64,000 nt of DNA, taken from the NCBI GenBank assembly GCA_028551475.1, contig CM052356.1, positions 4,846,001 to 4,910,000 on the forward strand, written 5' to 3'. Both the position numbers and the translations under genes were made by a program. Origin of the DNA: Casuarina equisetifolia. Its lineage: Eukaryota; Streptophyta; Magnoliopsida; Fagales; Casuarinaceae. This document shows, in pieces, positions 13,850 through 24,007 of this stretch. The notes under the pieces are model-generated. The model ran no database searches. It worked only from the letters and a program-made list of their open reading frames with translations, and was not told the DNA's origin. Every line of letters begins with the position of its first letter. Position 1 is the stretch's first letter.

Positions 13850-14013
13850 CGCAGTCTTCCGAGATCCCATTCAGAGCTTGGTTTGAGTGGGGTTGATTTA
13901 GATTTATAGGAGACATCTTCCCTGCATCAGAGTGGACACGATGCACCTGCATTATACTAGAAATGGCACATCAGCATCAAATTGGACACTGCTCAACTAT
14001 ATCATAAGGGACA
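13850..14013. repeat. ~170-bp dispersed repeat, copy B (in SDR pseudogene exon 1)
   Basis: Starts TCGCAGTCTTCCGAGAT and ends GACACAACACC, like copy A, and lies in the same orientation. It interrupts the exon 1 homology exactly where the intact gene continues with its NADPH-binding loop. Either the same small element inserted twice, or one insertion was copied by local conversion. Confidence 0.75.
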
Positions 14014-14152
14014 CAACACCCATGGATTTCTCTAAACAACTCAATTCTACATAAGCTTTCTCTCCTTTCTAAGCATGTACGCCGAATATTAAAGGAGATT
14101 AGAGGGCTTACATCATACCTATGTCAGCCATATACTTAAGATCTAAATAAAT

Positions 14153-14187
14153 CCCTTAAACCCTAAACCCTAAACCCTAAATCCTAA
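14153..14187 (+). repeat. Short interstitial telomere-type repeat (CCCTAAA)n
   Basis: About four consecutive CCCTAAA-type heptamers, the plant telomere unit in its C-rich orientation, the first and last imperfect. It lies inside foreign DNA that splits exon 1 of the SDR pseudogene. It is too short to be a former chromosome end; capture during break repair is the simplest reading. Confidence 0.8.
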
Positions 14188-14239
14188 TTCTACTAATTCC
14201 TAATTAAATAAAAATAGTCACGTTTCAACATCCCCTGCG

Positions 14240-14274
14240 GTTACTGGGGCCATCCCCTTTTTGGCCCCAGTAAC
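14240..14274. repeat. Perfect 12-bp inverted repeat with 11-nt loop at an insertion junction
   Basis: GTTACTGGGGCC at 14240-14251 is exactly reverse-complementary to GGCCCCAGTAAC at 14263-14274. The right arm is original SDR exon 1 sequence (the VTGA codons); the left arm is an inverted copy of it. The fold-back sits exactly where exon homology stops and foreign DNA starts. Confidence 0.85.
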
Positions 14275-14310
14275 AACCGCAATCATGGCGAAAGTTATAA
14301 AATTTATGCC

Positions 14311-15160
14311 AACAGCCAAGAAAGGGTGAGTGTTAAGGATGTCTCTGCCGATTAACATCTCAGGTCGTTGTACCTCAGCGTGACTCAGCTCAAGCAAACA
14401 CTGGCCGTGTGATAGAATCCACCAGAGTAATCATAGCTCATGCAGCTACGTGTGGCAGTAGACAAAAGGGACAACGAGAACACTGCACACTCATCCCTGT
14501 GCTCCAGCACGCTAAAGGGAAAGCTGGAAGTCCCGATAAGCGTGGGTACTTGCTTAAGCCGAGGAAGAATTCAAAACCTCCCTTACTAGCAGGGTATGTG
14601 ACAGCTCTTTAATGTTCACGTACAAATATAGTCAAGCTGATCTCTTCTATGTACGAACGGGGTGCTATATATCGAAACTTGTAAAACTCAAAGTAGCAAT
14701 GAAAACCGAGTGTCTTTGGAGCTCTTGAAACACGATTGTCTTCCACTGTTTAGTTTAAGTTTTTCTTCTGTCTTTTCAGAAAACGTTGTGCTAAGTCGCT
14801 TCCACTTAACAACTTTCAGTCATCATCAACTTTCTGTCCATATTCAGAAACCACTGTTTAAAAGACCTTGCATCTGATATTTGTACTGTAACTCAACAGC
14901 AAATCCATTAGACTGTTGCTCATTGCAGTGGGTTTGAAGTATGGGATACCTTCGACAAGAATCATTGAATCCAGCAATGTACAAAGTCTTTTATTTCCGA
15001 CGAAATGGATAGAATTTATGTACTTCCTGAGTAATATTCTTCTTCTTATGATTAATATATGATTCGCTCCAATGTAGAAGGAAAAGTAATTACCGGGATG
15101 GTAGGAACTGTGAAAATCAAGATATGAAGCATGAGAGGGTTCTGTCTCCATGTTGAGGTT
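14311..15160. other. Spacer between the two SDR copies
   Basis: The first 100 bases still match the upstream flank of the intact SDR gene (GTGTTAAGGATGTC...ATTAACATCTC). The rest holds a moderately GC-rich piece at 14400-14610 with a 67-codon open frame that I do not recognise, then AT-rich sequence. No gene can be supported. Confidence 0.4.
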
Positions 15161-17410
15161 CAACCATGCTCAGCCGGAACTCTTGCAACTTTAAGAACTT
15201 GCAGGGTTTTGACACAAGTTGTTGAGAGAAAACAGAACTCTCATTTCAATTGTTGGGGGAATTATATGGATTGTGCAATAAACAAACACACAAAAAAACT
15301 GATGATTTATGGATTGAAAGATTTCACTTTAATAATCTTAATCTTCACCTGTTATAGTATGCTTTTATCCCCAAATCCGATACAAATCAGCTGCTAGGCT
15401 ACATTTTGGTTCCATGATTTTGAACTTCCAATGTTCATAAATAAAACTAGAAATTTACTACAAGACAAAGCCGAGAGACCTTTAACAATAGCTAAGGAGG
15501 AAGCTTTTATTCATGCTAAGTAGCAAGTAAAAACAGCTCCAAGAACAGAAGAAAATTGCGACTAATGCGACTTGAAGACGAATAACCAGAGAGTATTGCA
15601 CCAGATAGCAGTTAAAAGGTTGACACTTCCGTCCGATCATAGAATAGCCCGGACGGTCCACCTTTAGGCATCAAAGCTAGCATGACAGGACCTTTAGCTC
15701 CTTCTTCAACAGGCAAGATGCCTGTGTTCTGATTCAAATCCGTCTTGACGAAGCCTGGACTAACAGAGTTAATGGCAACGTTGGGATATTTCTTTGCCAA
15801 ATCCCTTGAGTAAGCATTCAGAGCTGCCTTGGAGACAGAATAAACAGTATATCTTTCAGGCCAGCCCTTGGCTTCCACTATATTCTCCTTAACATCTTCC
15901 AAGAGTCCTTCCACAACCTTGTCCACTTTCTCTTCTGTCAGGCCATCTACATCTCCTAGCTCCTTCTTTATATTCTCATTTGAGATAAACTAAAACACAT
16001 GACAGATTGTCAGAAAATTCACTTGTACCTAGAAGTCACCTTAAGAATAGAACATTTTTCCTTTTTATAAAGAGAATTATCAAGTAGGATTTAGAAAATA
16101 TTGGCCTTTTGCTACACTATTCTTAATATGTTCCTTTAAAATCAATATAAACAACGGGCTTCATGTCGAGGATTCACATCCTCTCACAAACCACTATGGG
16201 TTGCAAGCTTTGTGCATAATGATGTTGTCTTTTGAACCTAAATTTGATATCATGCTACAAAATTTATTCTTATCCTATATGATCTTTCCCTCAAGAATCT
16301 CAAGCAATATTTAGACGATGTAATATTTTTATCCCACCATTCTTAAGATAAATTAGTTAAATATTTCTTTTTTCAACTTGGTCCTAACAATTCCTAGCTC
16401 TAGAGGTGTCGTAGGACACGTTCAATGCAATTTCCAATGCACAAATCAGAAGAACTGCGACTAGTTTGCAATCCTATATCATCATAAAGGACCATAAAGT
16501 TCCCTAGGGCTTTGAATCCTCTAATTGTGGAGGAATCGTACCTGTAGCTGTCCCAAGGTGGAGGAGACATTTACTATTTTTGCTGAATTTGATAATTGAA
16601 GAAGTGGAAGTAATTCTTTGTTCAGTAGCTTGATCCCATAATAATTTGTTCTTAGACAGTTCAACGCAGTCTTGTAATTTTGTTCCAGGATTCTCTTCAA
16701 GGATTCGGCATTTGCATCTGAAACCTGTACCATGGAATGCTTGATTAGTGTTAATGATGAAGAAGATAGTTTTATGTCATTAACCCATGCATTATGGTTT
16801 ACATTTCTACTTTTAATGCTTCATCCTGCAGAAAATATTGAAAATTTGTGGATTGTGCTCCCAGATTGAAACGCCACGCGGATGATACTATAAGAAACTT
16901 ACTTCATCAGAGCCAGGTCTCAAGCCCTTCTGATCATCTGCATTAACTAGGGGTGCGGTAATCGCAGCATTGTTTATCTGCAATTTGGTAAGATCTCAGT
17001 ATCAGAGTGCTAAAACATTCCTCTTGGGTTTGAAGAAATACTTAAGCAGAATCTTCAGCATCACAAGCCTGGAAAACATACCAGTATGTCAAGCTTTCCA
17101 AACTGGGTCTTGATGAAATCGGAAAGGGAAGAAATGGTAGCAGGGTCTGTCACATCAAGCTGATGAAACAACACATCGGAGTATCCAGCAGCCCTCAGTT
17201 TCTCAACGGCTTCATTTCCCCTGTTCACATCCCTTGCTGTCAATATCACCTTGATCCCATTTGAAGCTAGCTGCTTTGATATCTCAAACCCTATCCCTTT
17301 GTTGGCTCCGGTGACAACCGCAATCCTGGCGAAAGTCATGAAATTTATGCAACATCAAAGAAAAAGCAAGTGTTAAGGATGTCACTGCCCATTAACATCT
17401 CGGGCTTGTT
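15160..17410. repeat. SDR tandem duplication, copy 2 (intact gene)
   Basis: Includes the intact SDR gene plus 3' flanking sequence (15170-15480) and 5' flanking sequence (17340-17410) that recur around the pseudogene at 10500-10860 and 14300-14370. The shared flanks show that the duplicated block was larger than the gene. Confidence 0.85.
15612..17339 (-). CDS. Short-chain dehydrogenase/reductase, SDR114C type (salutaridine reductase/neomenthol dehydrogenase-like)
   Basis: NADPH-dependent carbonyl reductase of the plant group that includes salutaridine reductase, menthone/neomenthol reductases and isopiperitenone reductase; the actual substrate cannot be told from sequence. Four exons, 17082-17339, 16903-16977, 16542-16724 and 15612-15989, join in frame to 894 nt and 297 aa, typical for the group. 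Visible features are the Rossmann loop TGANKGIG (10-17), NNAA (88-91), the catalytic Ser in NVSSTLG (165/166), YSVSK with Tyr222 and Lys226, and SVSPGFVKTDL after it. It starts directly at MTFARIAVVTGANKG, so there is no targeting signal and it should be cytosolic. It is the surviving member of a tandem pair whose left copy has decayed. No reading-frame defect was seen. Confidence 0.93.
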
Positions 17411-18689
17411 TCAGAACAACGTTGCAAAGACGAACTTACCTCTTCGCCATGGCTGTTCTTGTTTTAGCTCGTGGAGAATGCACCGCCCGGTGATTATGCC
17501 GCCTGTTTATGAATATTTACGTACTGCTCTTGGTTTAAGCTTAGCTTGCGGTGATTTTATAGTTGATGATCTCTGGGTTTCTACGTAGGCCATTACGTCT
17601 GCTCCATGCCACGTACTGTCTGACGTCCACCCCATCTTAGGTGATAGAACAGGTCTTGAAGGATATGCAGAGATAAAATACTATTTTAAAAATTATAAAG
17701 AATAAATTTTTTCGGTTTAAAATTGTCAAAAAGAAAATACTTTTCACAAATAAAAGAGTTTTGTAAGTGAAACCAAGTTCAGTTTTAATATTATGTTACA
17801 AAGTTTAATTATTTTTTAAAATTAATTAATAAAAGAGGATATTAAAAGGTCAAGTAATATAAAACTTGCCTCTATATCCAATAATTTTAGATAATTAATA
17901 TAACCTTTAAATGCGATAGGATCAAATAGGTTTTAAGCACCTCCTCTGTGCTAAAAGGAGCTCATGACATACCAAATCAAAAAAATTAAACTATTAAAAA
18001 CAATATTAAGCTATAAGAGATCCTTAAGTCATTTTCACAAGAAATTGTCAAAAAAAGAAACAACCTAAACACAAATCCAAATTCTTAACATTTTCAAACA
18101 CTTTACCCTCTAAACCCAACCAAATTAACCAAAAAATTGAGTTAGCACTAAATAAGGTTTTGGAACATTGCACCACAACTGGACCTAGTCTCCATAAATA
18201 GTTGGGCCCTAACCCATTTTTTTATTTGGCCCAATATCTCTCTAACTCTAATATCAATTATTACAGTTTTAAACTTGTAACCACTTTAAAACCCAATTCA
18301 TAAGGTGGTATATAGCCCTTACACTTATAACTTTAATTTTCTCATCTCTTTTTATCAATGTGAGACATTTCTTGACAAAAATAACTTAACCATTATGCTA
18401 AAAGACTAAGGACTCAATGAAAAACTAAATTAAACTTCTATGCAATTTCACAAAATTGGCAAATATCTAGTATATAATTATTGGAGAGTTGTAGGCTCTT
18501 GCTTTGTTCTATCTTTTAAATAAAACCTAACACTTGAATGGTGAAAATTTAATTATTTTGGAGATCTAAAACCGAGGTTAAAGATTAAAGTTCCTTCTTT
18601 AATAGAATTTGTTACTTAGATTTTAATCTCAAAATAATTCTTTTTTTTTTTTAAAAAAAAAAATCTTTGTTGGTCCTTAGAATTCTTTC
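17411..18689. other. AT-rich intergenic DNA with a possible repeat remnant
   Basis: Promoter side of the SDR gene, then AT-rich DNA. About 18190-18380 has the look of a decayed LTR or small non-autonomous element (GGGCCCTAACCC, AACCCAATTCATAAGGTGG, ATCAATGTGAGAC), a motif order common at plant LTR edges, but I see no paired repeat. No coding sequence was recognised. Confidence 0.35.
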
Positions 18690-18839
18690 AATGTAGTGCC
18701 AGTTCAGCGTAACTAAGCTTCACGTCGCCGCCAGAAGCAGCAGTAATATTACGCGCGAGCCCAGACGCACCCCGCTTCCTCCTCAACATACAGAGAGCTT
18801 CAGAGCATTCTAAACACTGCGTTTCGCTCTCCGTAAGCA

Positions 18840-18846
<7 letters not shown>

Positions 18847-18882
<36 letters not shown>
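18847..18882 (+). repeat. (CT)18 microsatellite in the probable TFIIE beta 5' leader
   Basis: An uninterrupted CT dinucleotide run of 36 bases. CT runs just downstream of transcription starts are common in plant genes, and this run lies beside the likely start of the TFIIE beta transcript. Confidence 0.95.
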
Positions 18883-18884
<2 letters not shown>

Positions 18885-19104
18885 TACAGTTCCATTGCAT
18901 GATTACGATGCTGATATGATTGTACTGAAAATTTCAAGTTAGGGCTTTATTCGTTTCATGTTGTTGGGTTCTGATCTGGGGTTTTGATTACATTCTGCTA
19001 TGTTCAAAGCCATGTTTGCTGAGAAATCGTATGAAAATATTTGGAGAAATGGGCGGAATTTTGTTTAGAGGGTTCGTTGAAGGAGATTTTGCTTTGTAAC
19101 TAAT

Positions 19105-19445
19105 CAGTCCTTTGAATAAGCGAGGCTTTCCCGATAGAAATAGTTGCATGCGGGAGAGATCCCAATTCCGTGTATCCGGTTAAGCAAGCCCCGCCGCCAG
19201 CTTCCACCCAGACAAAAAACGTGAGCGCCTAGCGCGAAAGGTTGCTTTACTAAATAATAGTTGGCGGGTTAGCGCTTTAGTTTGAAATAAGGGGCGGAGC
19301 TTGAAGAAGCGAAGCGAGCCGTCAGTAGCAGCCTATTACGTTTTTCAGGCCCGGATATTTGATTTATTAGTAAAGCGCTAGCGCCCCTATAGAGTAAGGC
19401 TCTTCTGCTATCAATGAAACCGAAAGAAAGACAAAAACCCAATGC
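19105..19445. other. Probable mitochondrial DNA insert (NUMT)
   Basis: A patch of about 340 bases unlike its AT-rich surroundings, with phrases characteristic of plant mitochondrial intergenic DNA: GAAGCGAAGCGAGCC, TAGTAAAGCGCTAGCG, GTTGCTTTACTAAATAATAG, GGCTTTCCCGATAGAAATAG. The parts CTTTACTAAATAATAG...GCGCTTTAG and ATTTATTAGTAAAGCGC form an imperfect inverted repeat. It has no recognisable mitochondrial gene. It lies in the inferred 5'-UTR intron of TFIIE beta. The assignment rests on remembered sequence style, not a search. Confidence 0.55.
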
Positions 19446-20553
19446 GTTTTGTATAGATTGTATCTTGTTTCTCTGCAACAGAATAGAGCCTCTATGTGGT
19501 TTAATCTGTTTGCTACTGTACTTTATTTAGGTTTTGCATGGATGACCTAAGAGATGCCGAATGATGCAATCGTTTTTATTGTATGGATGGATGGGTGGGA
19601 AATCAGACTGGTTTCTATGATAGTTCTAGATCTGTTAACTTTTGTTTTTCCAGTGAAGAAAATTTCTTCTCTCTGCATGTCCTGATCTCTTCTCCAATCT
19701 TCCACAAAGGGGAAAACAAGACCCTTATTTTTTTCAAACTCTGTAGGTATATATTATATTTATACTTATTGATTATAAATATATACGGAAATAGAGGTTA
19801 TAGGGCTCGCTTATGGAGCTCTTCCTAGTCATTGGAATTGCGGCGTTATGTTGGGGCTCTAATTTCATCACGGGCTGTTTTGTTATATTTGAATGATGTG
19901 TTGAATAATGTTAGGGCTGGTATTACCTATTGTTGTAATCTTGTCAAATATTATCATAGAGAACCCTTTTAGCCACAACTACAATGAATAATATGGATGG
20001 AATTTTGTCAATGATGATGAATTTCAGCAAGTATATGCTTCTTTTTGTTTTGCATAATCCTTGCTTAAGGATTGATAAATAAGTGAAGCCTATTGCTTAT
20101 TTTTTTGCACCTGCTTAACATTGATCCATCAAGGGCATAGAAATTCATGTAGGGAGAACTGTTGCTATGTTTGTTGCCTATATGTTTTCAGTGGTATGTT
20201 GACTCAACCATGGGCCCATGATCTAAGCTTTAGAAATGGAATGTGAGTTACCTTGTTATTTGCACTTTTTTCACGGAATCAATGTTACAGTAAACGAGAG
20301 CTTTCTAATTTACTTATGTGGCTAGTAGACATGTGCTTGCATGAGCATGCAGTATGAAGTTTTCTTCATAGCTGTTTATTCTTGCTGAATTCTGAACTGA
20401 ACATTTACGTTTTCAGAGTCATTTTGGCCATGTAGCCACTTCCATTTAATTTTTACCCTTTACTATCTTGCTCTTGAAAGCCCTATTTAAAATTTTGAAA
20501 TATTAATATCGTTTGGAACAGCTCTTACTAAAAGCAAACATGTTTATGTGTAG

Positions 20554-22957
20554 ATGGCATTACAAGAAAAGTTAGATAGATTCAAGAAGCAGCAAGAGAA
20601 GTGCCAGTCAACTCTCACGAGCATTGCAGCATCTAACAAGTCCACACCTCAGAAATTCACACCTGTACCTGCTGCACCAGCAGCTGGCCCAAGAACTCCT
20701 GCTCCTGCTGTTAAATTTTCAAATGATACAGAGAGACTTCAACACATCAATAGCATCCGAAAAGCCCCTGTAGGAGCTCAGATCAAGCGTGTTATTGATC
20801 TGCTACTGGAGGTTTAAACCCAATCTCATTGCTTTACCTGTACATATGCATTTCCTGTAGCAATGCTTATTTTACTATTACATTTGGTATACGCATGGCT
20901 GCAATGATTAAAAGATTGCATGTCTGCTTCAAAATAAATAGTTTGGAAGCTGTTATTGGGTGACTATCTTGCAACTTATAGTGATAAGTTTGCTCAGAAG
21001 ACTACAGTAAAGCAGCAATTGGTAATTAGTAATAACAATTACCCTTTTTGCCAGTATTTCTAGTGTTTGTCGTCCAGAGACTTGAGTTTGGGAATATTTT
21101 GATATTGGTAGGTCCTTATTTGAAACAGTTATAGTAAAGGGGAAGTCTAGAAAAGGGAAAGATAGTTTAGTCTGGAATTCTGTTATTTGCATTTGATCCT
21201 GTGATCTTTTGCAATAGTTATTACACAGTCATCCACCTTGTTAAACTGGGACTTTTTTTCTTCTACAATTTTTTGGGGAAATATAACACCTTGTTTGTTT
21301 GGGGATGATTTTAGGCCAGCATTTTCAGTTGTACTTCAAATTATATGAAATTATAGATAGATGCCTGTAGCCATTTTGTGTTGTCATTTGTTTACTGTAC
21401 TAAAGGGGTAGTATCAAATCATTGGAAATCAACATCTATTACATATCCCTGGTAAGATCAGGTGAATGCTGAAAGGCCTTTCTCAGGAAAAAAAGATGTT
21501 TATGCGTCATCTTCCCTTATCAGAATGCTTTGACTCTTTGCCACCTGCTGAATATTGATTTTGTTTGTAGACAAGGCAAGCCTTCACGCCAGAGCAAATA
21601 AATGAAGCCTGTTATGTCGATGCGAATGCCAACAAAGCTGTCTTTGACAGTTTGAGGAATAACCCAAAAGTGAGCTATGATGGCAAGCGTTTCGCATACA
21701 AGGTAACATTAAACCATGTTGCTGCAGAAATTTCATGGATTGATAACATTTTGGATTCAGAATTTAAGTTTTATTTAGCCTCTCATTTATTGCCTCTTGC
21801 ATGGTGGATAACACTGAGTTGTTATTCTGTCTACAGTCTAAGCATGATCTGAAGGATAAGAGTCAGCTTCTTTACTTAATAAGGAAATTTCCTGAGGGTA
21901 TCGCTGTCATTGATCTTAAGGATTCATATCCAACTGTTATGGAAGACTTGCAGGTATGCATCATATTTGATTTTCCCACTTGGAATCTGGGCTTTTCAAC
22001 TCCCTTTTTACTTTGATTGTTATTTTTCCCTCTCTTTTATCATTTTTATTCCCTTCCATATAACATGATATTAATTCTTTCACAATAGCACCAGAATTTA
22101 GTGCAAAGAAATCTCTGAGTAGAATCTCTAAGCTTTTTAGCCTTGTGGGTGCTTCCCCCTTTCGATAAGGTCAAGTCTTGGGTTTTATCCTCGGGAGTGG
22201 TGGATTTTGGGAGGGAAAAGGTTATGCCTTAGTCTGCGGCCTGCATAAACTGAGTGACAGGAAAGGGGTTACCAGAAAAAATTCATGCTGCATTGAGGGC
22301 CGCTGAAGAAACCTTTGGATTATATTGATTTGTTCATCTTTCTGTGTCCAACTTGCTTTGCATGATTGAGAGGTGACTGGTGTAGTGATTTCGTTCCTTC
22401 CGTGGTCCTTTTGGCGTCAGGAAGAGTATTAGGGGGAAACTCTCTGCCAATTTGATTTTGCAAAAAGGTCAAGGGTTTAAGCACTCATAATTAGGAGCAA
22501 ATTCTGTGATTAAATTGCGTCCGCAATATGACTGGACCCCGTTGCAAAGTTAGAACATAATAGATTACCTGTTTCTCTTGCAATAAATTATGTGAACTTA
22601 TTCTTCTAGGCTCTGAAAGCTGCGGGTCAGATTTGGCTGCTATCAAACTTTGATTCCCAGGAAGACATTGCTTATCCAAATGACCCTAGGGTGCCCGTCA
22701 AGGTTGATGATGACCTTAAACAGCTGTTCCGGGGAATCGAATTGCCTCGTGACATGCTTGACATTGAGAGGGATCTCCAGAAGAATGGGATGAAGCCCGC
22801 TACCAACACTGCACAGAGGAGGGCCAGGTCAGAGGTTCAAGGCATTTCCTCTAAGCCCAAGCCAAAGAAGAAGAAGCACGAGATCACCAAGAGAACAAAG
22901 CTTACAAACGCCCATCTTCCAGAGCTTTTCAGGAACCTTGACAATAATAATTCTTGA
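20554..22957 (+). CDS. TFIIEβ: Transcription initiation factor IIE subunit beta
   Basis: The beta subunit pairs with TFIIE alpha in the RNA polymerase II pre-initiation complex, binds promoter DNA through winged-helix domains and helps recruit TFIIH. Four exons, 20554-20811, 21571-21702, 21837-21953 and 22610-22957, give 855 nt and 284 aa, matching plant homologues. Residues 1-20 form a charged coiled-coil-like start (MALQEKLDRFKKQQEKCQ), followed by a Pro/Ala linker, tandem winged-helix regions (about 65-200, with LLYLIRKFPEGIAVIDLKDSYP) and a basic C-terminus (KPKPKKKKHEITKRTKLTNAH). The ATG directly follows an acceptor (TGTGTAG), so the leader is probably spliced; CTCTCC|GTAAGC near 18832 is a possible donor. 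If so, the leader intron is about 1.7 kb and contains the mitochondrial-like insert. The gene looks intact. Confidence 0.95.
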
Positions 22958-24007
22958 AAGTTCCCACATGCCATTGTCGAACCCTGCACAGAAGTCCCAT
23001 AGCAGGCCGCAAACTGAACATGCTGTTCCGCTACTCAAGTGGACATGGATATGAAATGTTCTACCAGTCCTAAACCCAAATCCATGATATCTCTTGCCAA
23101 ATGCAAGAAACTGTTCAATATGTTGTATTCATCGGGTTTTTATAACATCAATCCATAGTTAAAAGAAAAGGCTTATTTGGTCCAACATTTTGCTTCAAGA
23201 CTGCCTCTACTGATTTGATTTGTTTGCAAATTTAGCTCAGTTGTCTATTTCGTTTACACAGAAGAATGTTGTACTCCACTGGTTTTATCCTTCAATGAAG
23301 GATTCACTCCGTTTCTGTCTGAGCCGAATTCACGGCCTCCACATGAACACCATGAAATCTTAACCCAAGAGTGAACAGATTAGTAAATTACATATTAGTT
23401 ATTAAGTTAATTGTTAGTAATGATAAATGATAACTTTATTACTTCAAGTTTCTCTTAAGTTGTCTATAAATATAGAGTTTAAGAAATTTTATTGATGTAT
23501 CAATGTATTATAAAAAAGAAAGAGATATTATAAAAGAATAATTTTTTGATACTTTTATTAAAAATAAAATATTGTGTTTGTAGATGTGAGAATGATGTTA
23601 ACATCAAGTATGTAATGTCAACATGCAAATAGTCCAGTTGATATTTATGTTAATTAAAATTATGTTGAATTTTCAAATCTTTTATAAATTTTTTAAACTA
23701 ATATATATATATATAAGAACACTATTAATCTCTTAAAGAAAGAAAGTAAAAGGGAAGCATAATTTTGTAATGTCGTTGATCATAAGGCGCCACTTCAAAA
23801 ACCCATTAATTTTAACCGATCGTTTTTCCTCGTCCACCCATTTCTTGGGAATGTGACGCTCCTCTGCTCTCCTCAGCATTGGAGACACCAAAATCGTACC
23901 CAGAACCAAAAGGTGAAAGATTCACATGATTCCTCGACCACCCATTTTGAGTGCTGAGACTCTAAAGCCTCTCTGCTTTGCTCAACGTTGGGGATATCCG
24001 AAATCGA
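22958..24007. other. TFIIE beta 3' UTR and intergenic DNA
   Basis: The first 350 bases are probably the 3' UTR. Beyond 23360 the DNA is AT-rich with a short (AT)n stretch near 23702. The segment 23760-24007 has higher GC and probably holds the promoter and 5' UTR of the Dabb-domain gene. An in-frame stop at 23963 precedes that gene's first ATG. Confidence 0.45.

Larger units (their letters stand above)
10900..14310 (-). pseudogene. Short-chain dehydrogenase/reductase pseudogene (copy of the 15.6-17.3 kb gene)
   Basis: Remnants of all four exons of the neighbouring SDR gene can be read. The exon 4 part lies at about 11400-11800 (KKYPTIAINSVTPGYVKTDL, TEEKVDKVVEGFLEEVKEN) and its displaced last segment at about 10900-11023. 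Exon 3 is at about 12720-12890, exon 2 at about 13035-13110 and exon 1 at about 13690-13848 plus 14263-14310. It cannot make the enzyme. Exon 1 is split by about 400 bases of foreign DNA. Exon 4 is split before its last residues by about 350 bases. A 41-bp insert flanked by a 14-bp repeat sits just before the catalytic Tyr region, and exons 2 and 3 carry frame-breaking changes. The glycine-rich NADPH loop is also lost. It was probably a functional duplicate once; transcription is unknown. Confidence 0.88.
10500..14400. repeat. SDR tandem duplication, copy 1 (degenerate)
   Basis: This region parallels 15160-17410. The 3' flank at 10500-10770 (TCTTGCAACT..., CAGCTGCTAGGCT) matches 15170-15400. 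Exon-like blocks for exons 4, 3, 2 and 1 then follow in the same order and orientation as in the intact gene. The copies are well diverged, with many indels and insertions in copy 1, so the duplication is old compared with the thaumatin duplication further right. Confidence 0.85.

Noticed and set aside
14409-14612. 67-codon plus-strand frame between SDR copies
   Set aside because: GC-rich but with no family match; more likely part of an unidentified inserted sequence than a gene.
6536-17339. Kaurene oxidase plus SDR as a specialised-metabolism gene cluster
   Set aside because: KO is a conserved single-function gibberellin gene, the SDR substrate is unknown, and no terpene synthase, transferase or second P450 lies nearby. 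Adjacency alone is not enough.
22140-22560. Possible SINE in intron 3 of TFIIE beta
   Set aside because: The text is GC-richer than the intron and loosely resembles tRNA-derived elements, but I could not find convincing A and B boxes, a tail or a target duplication.
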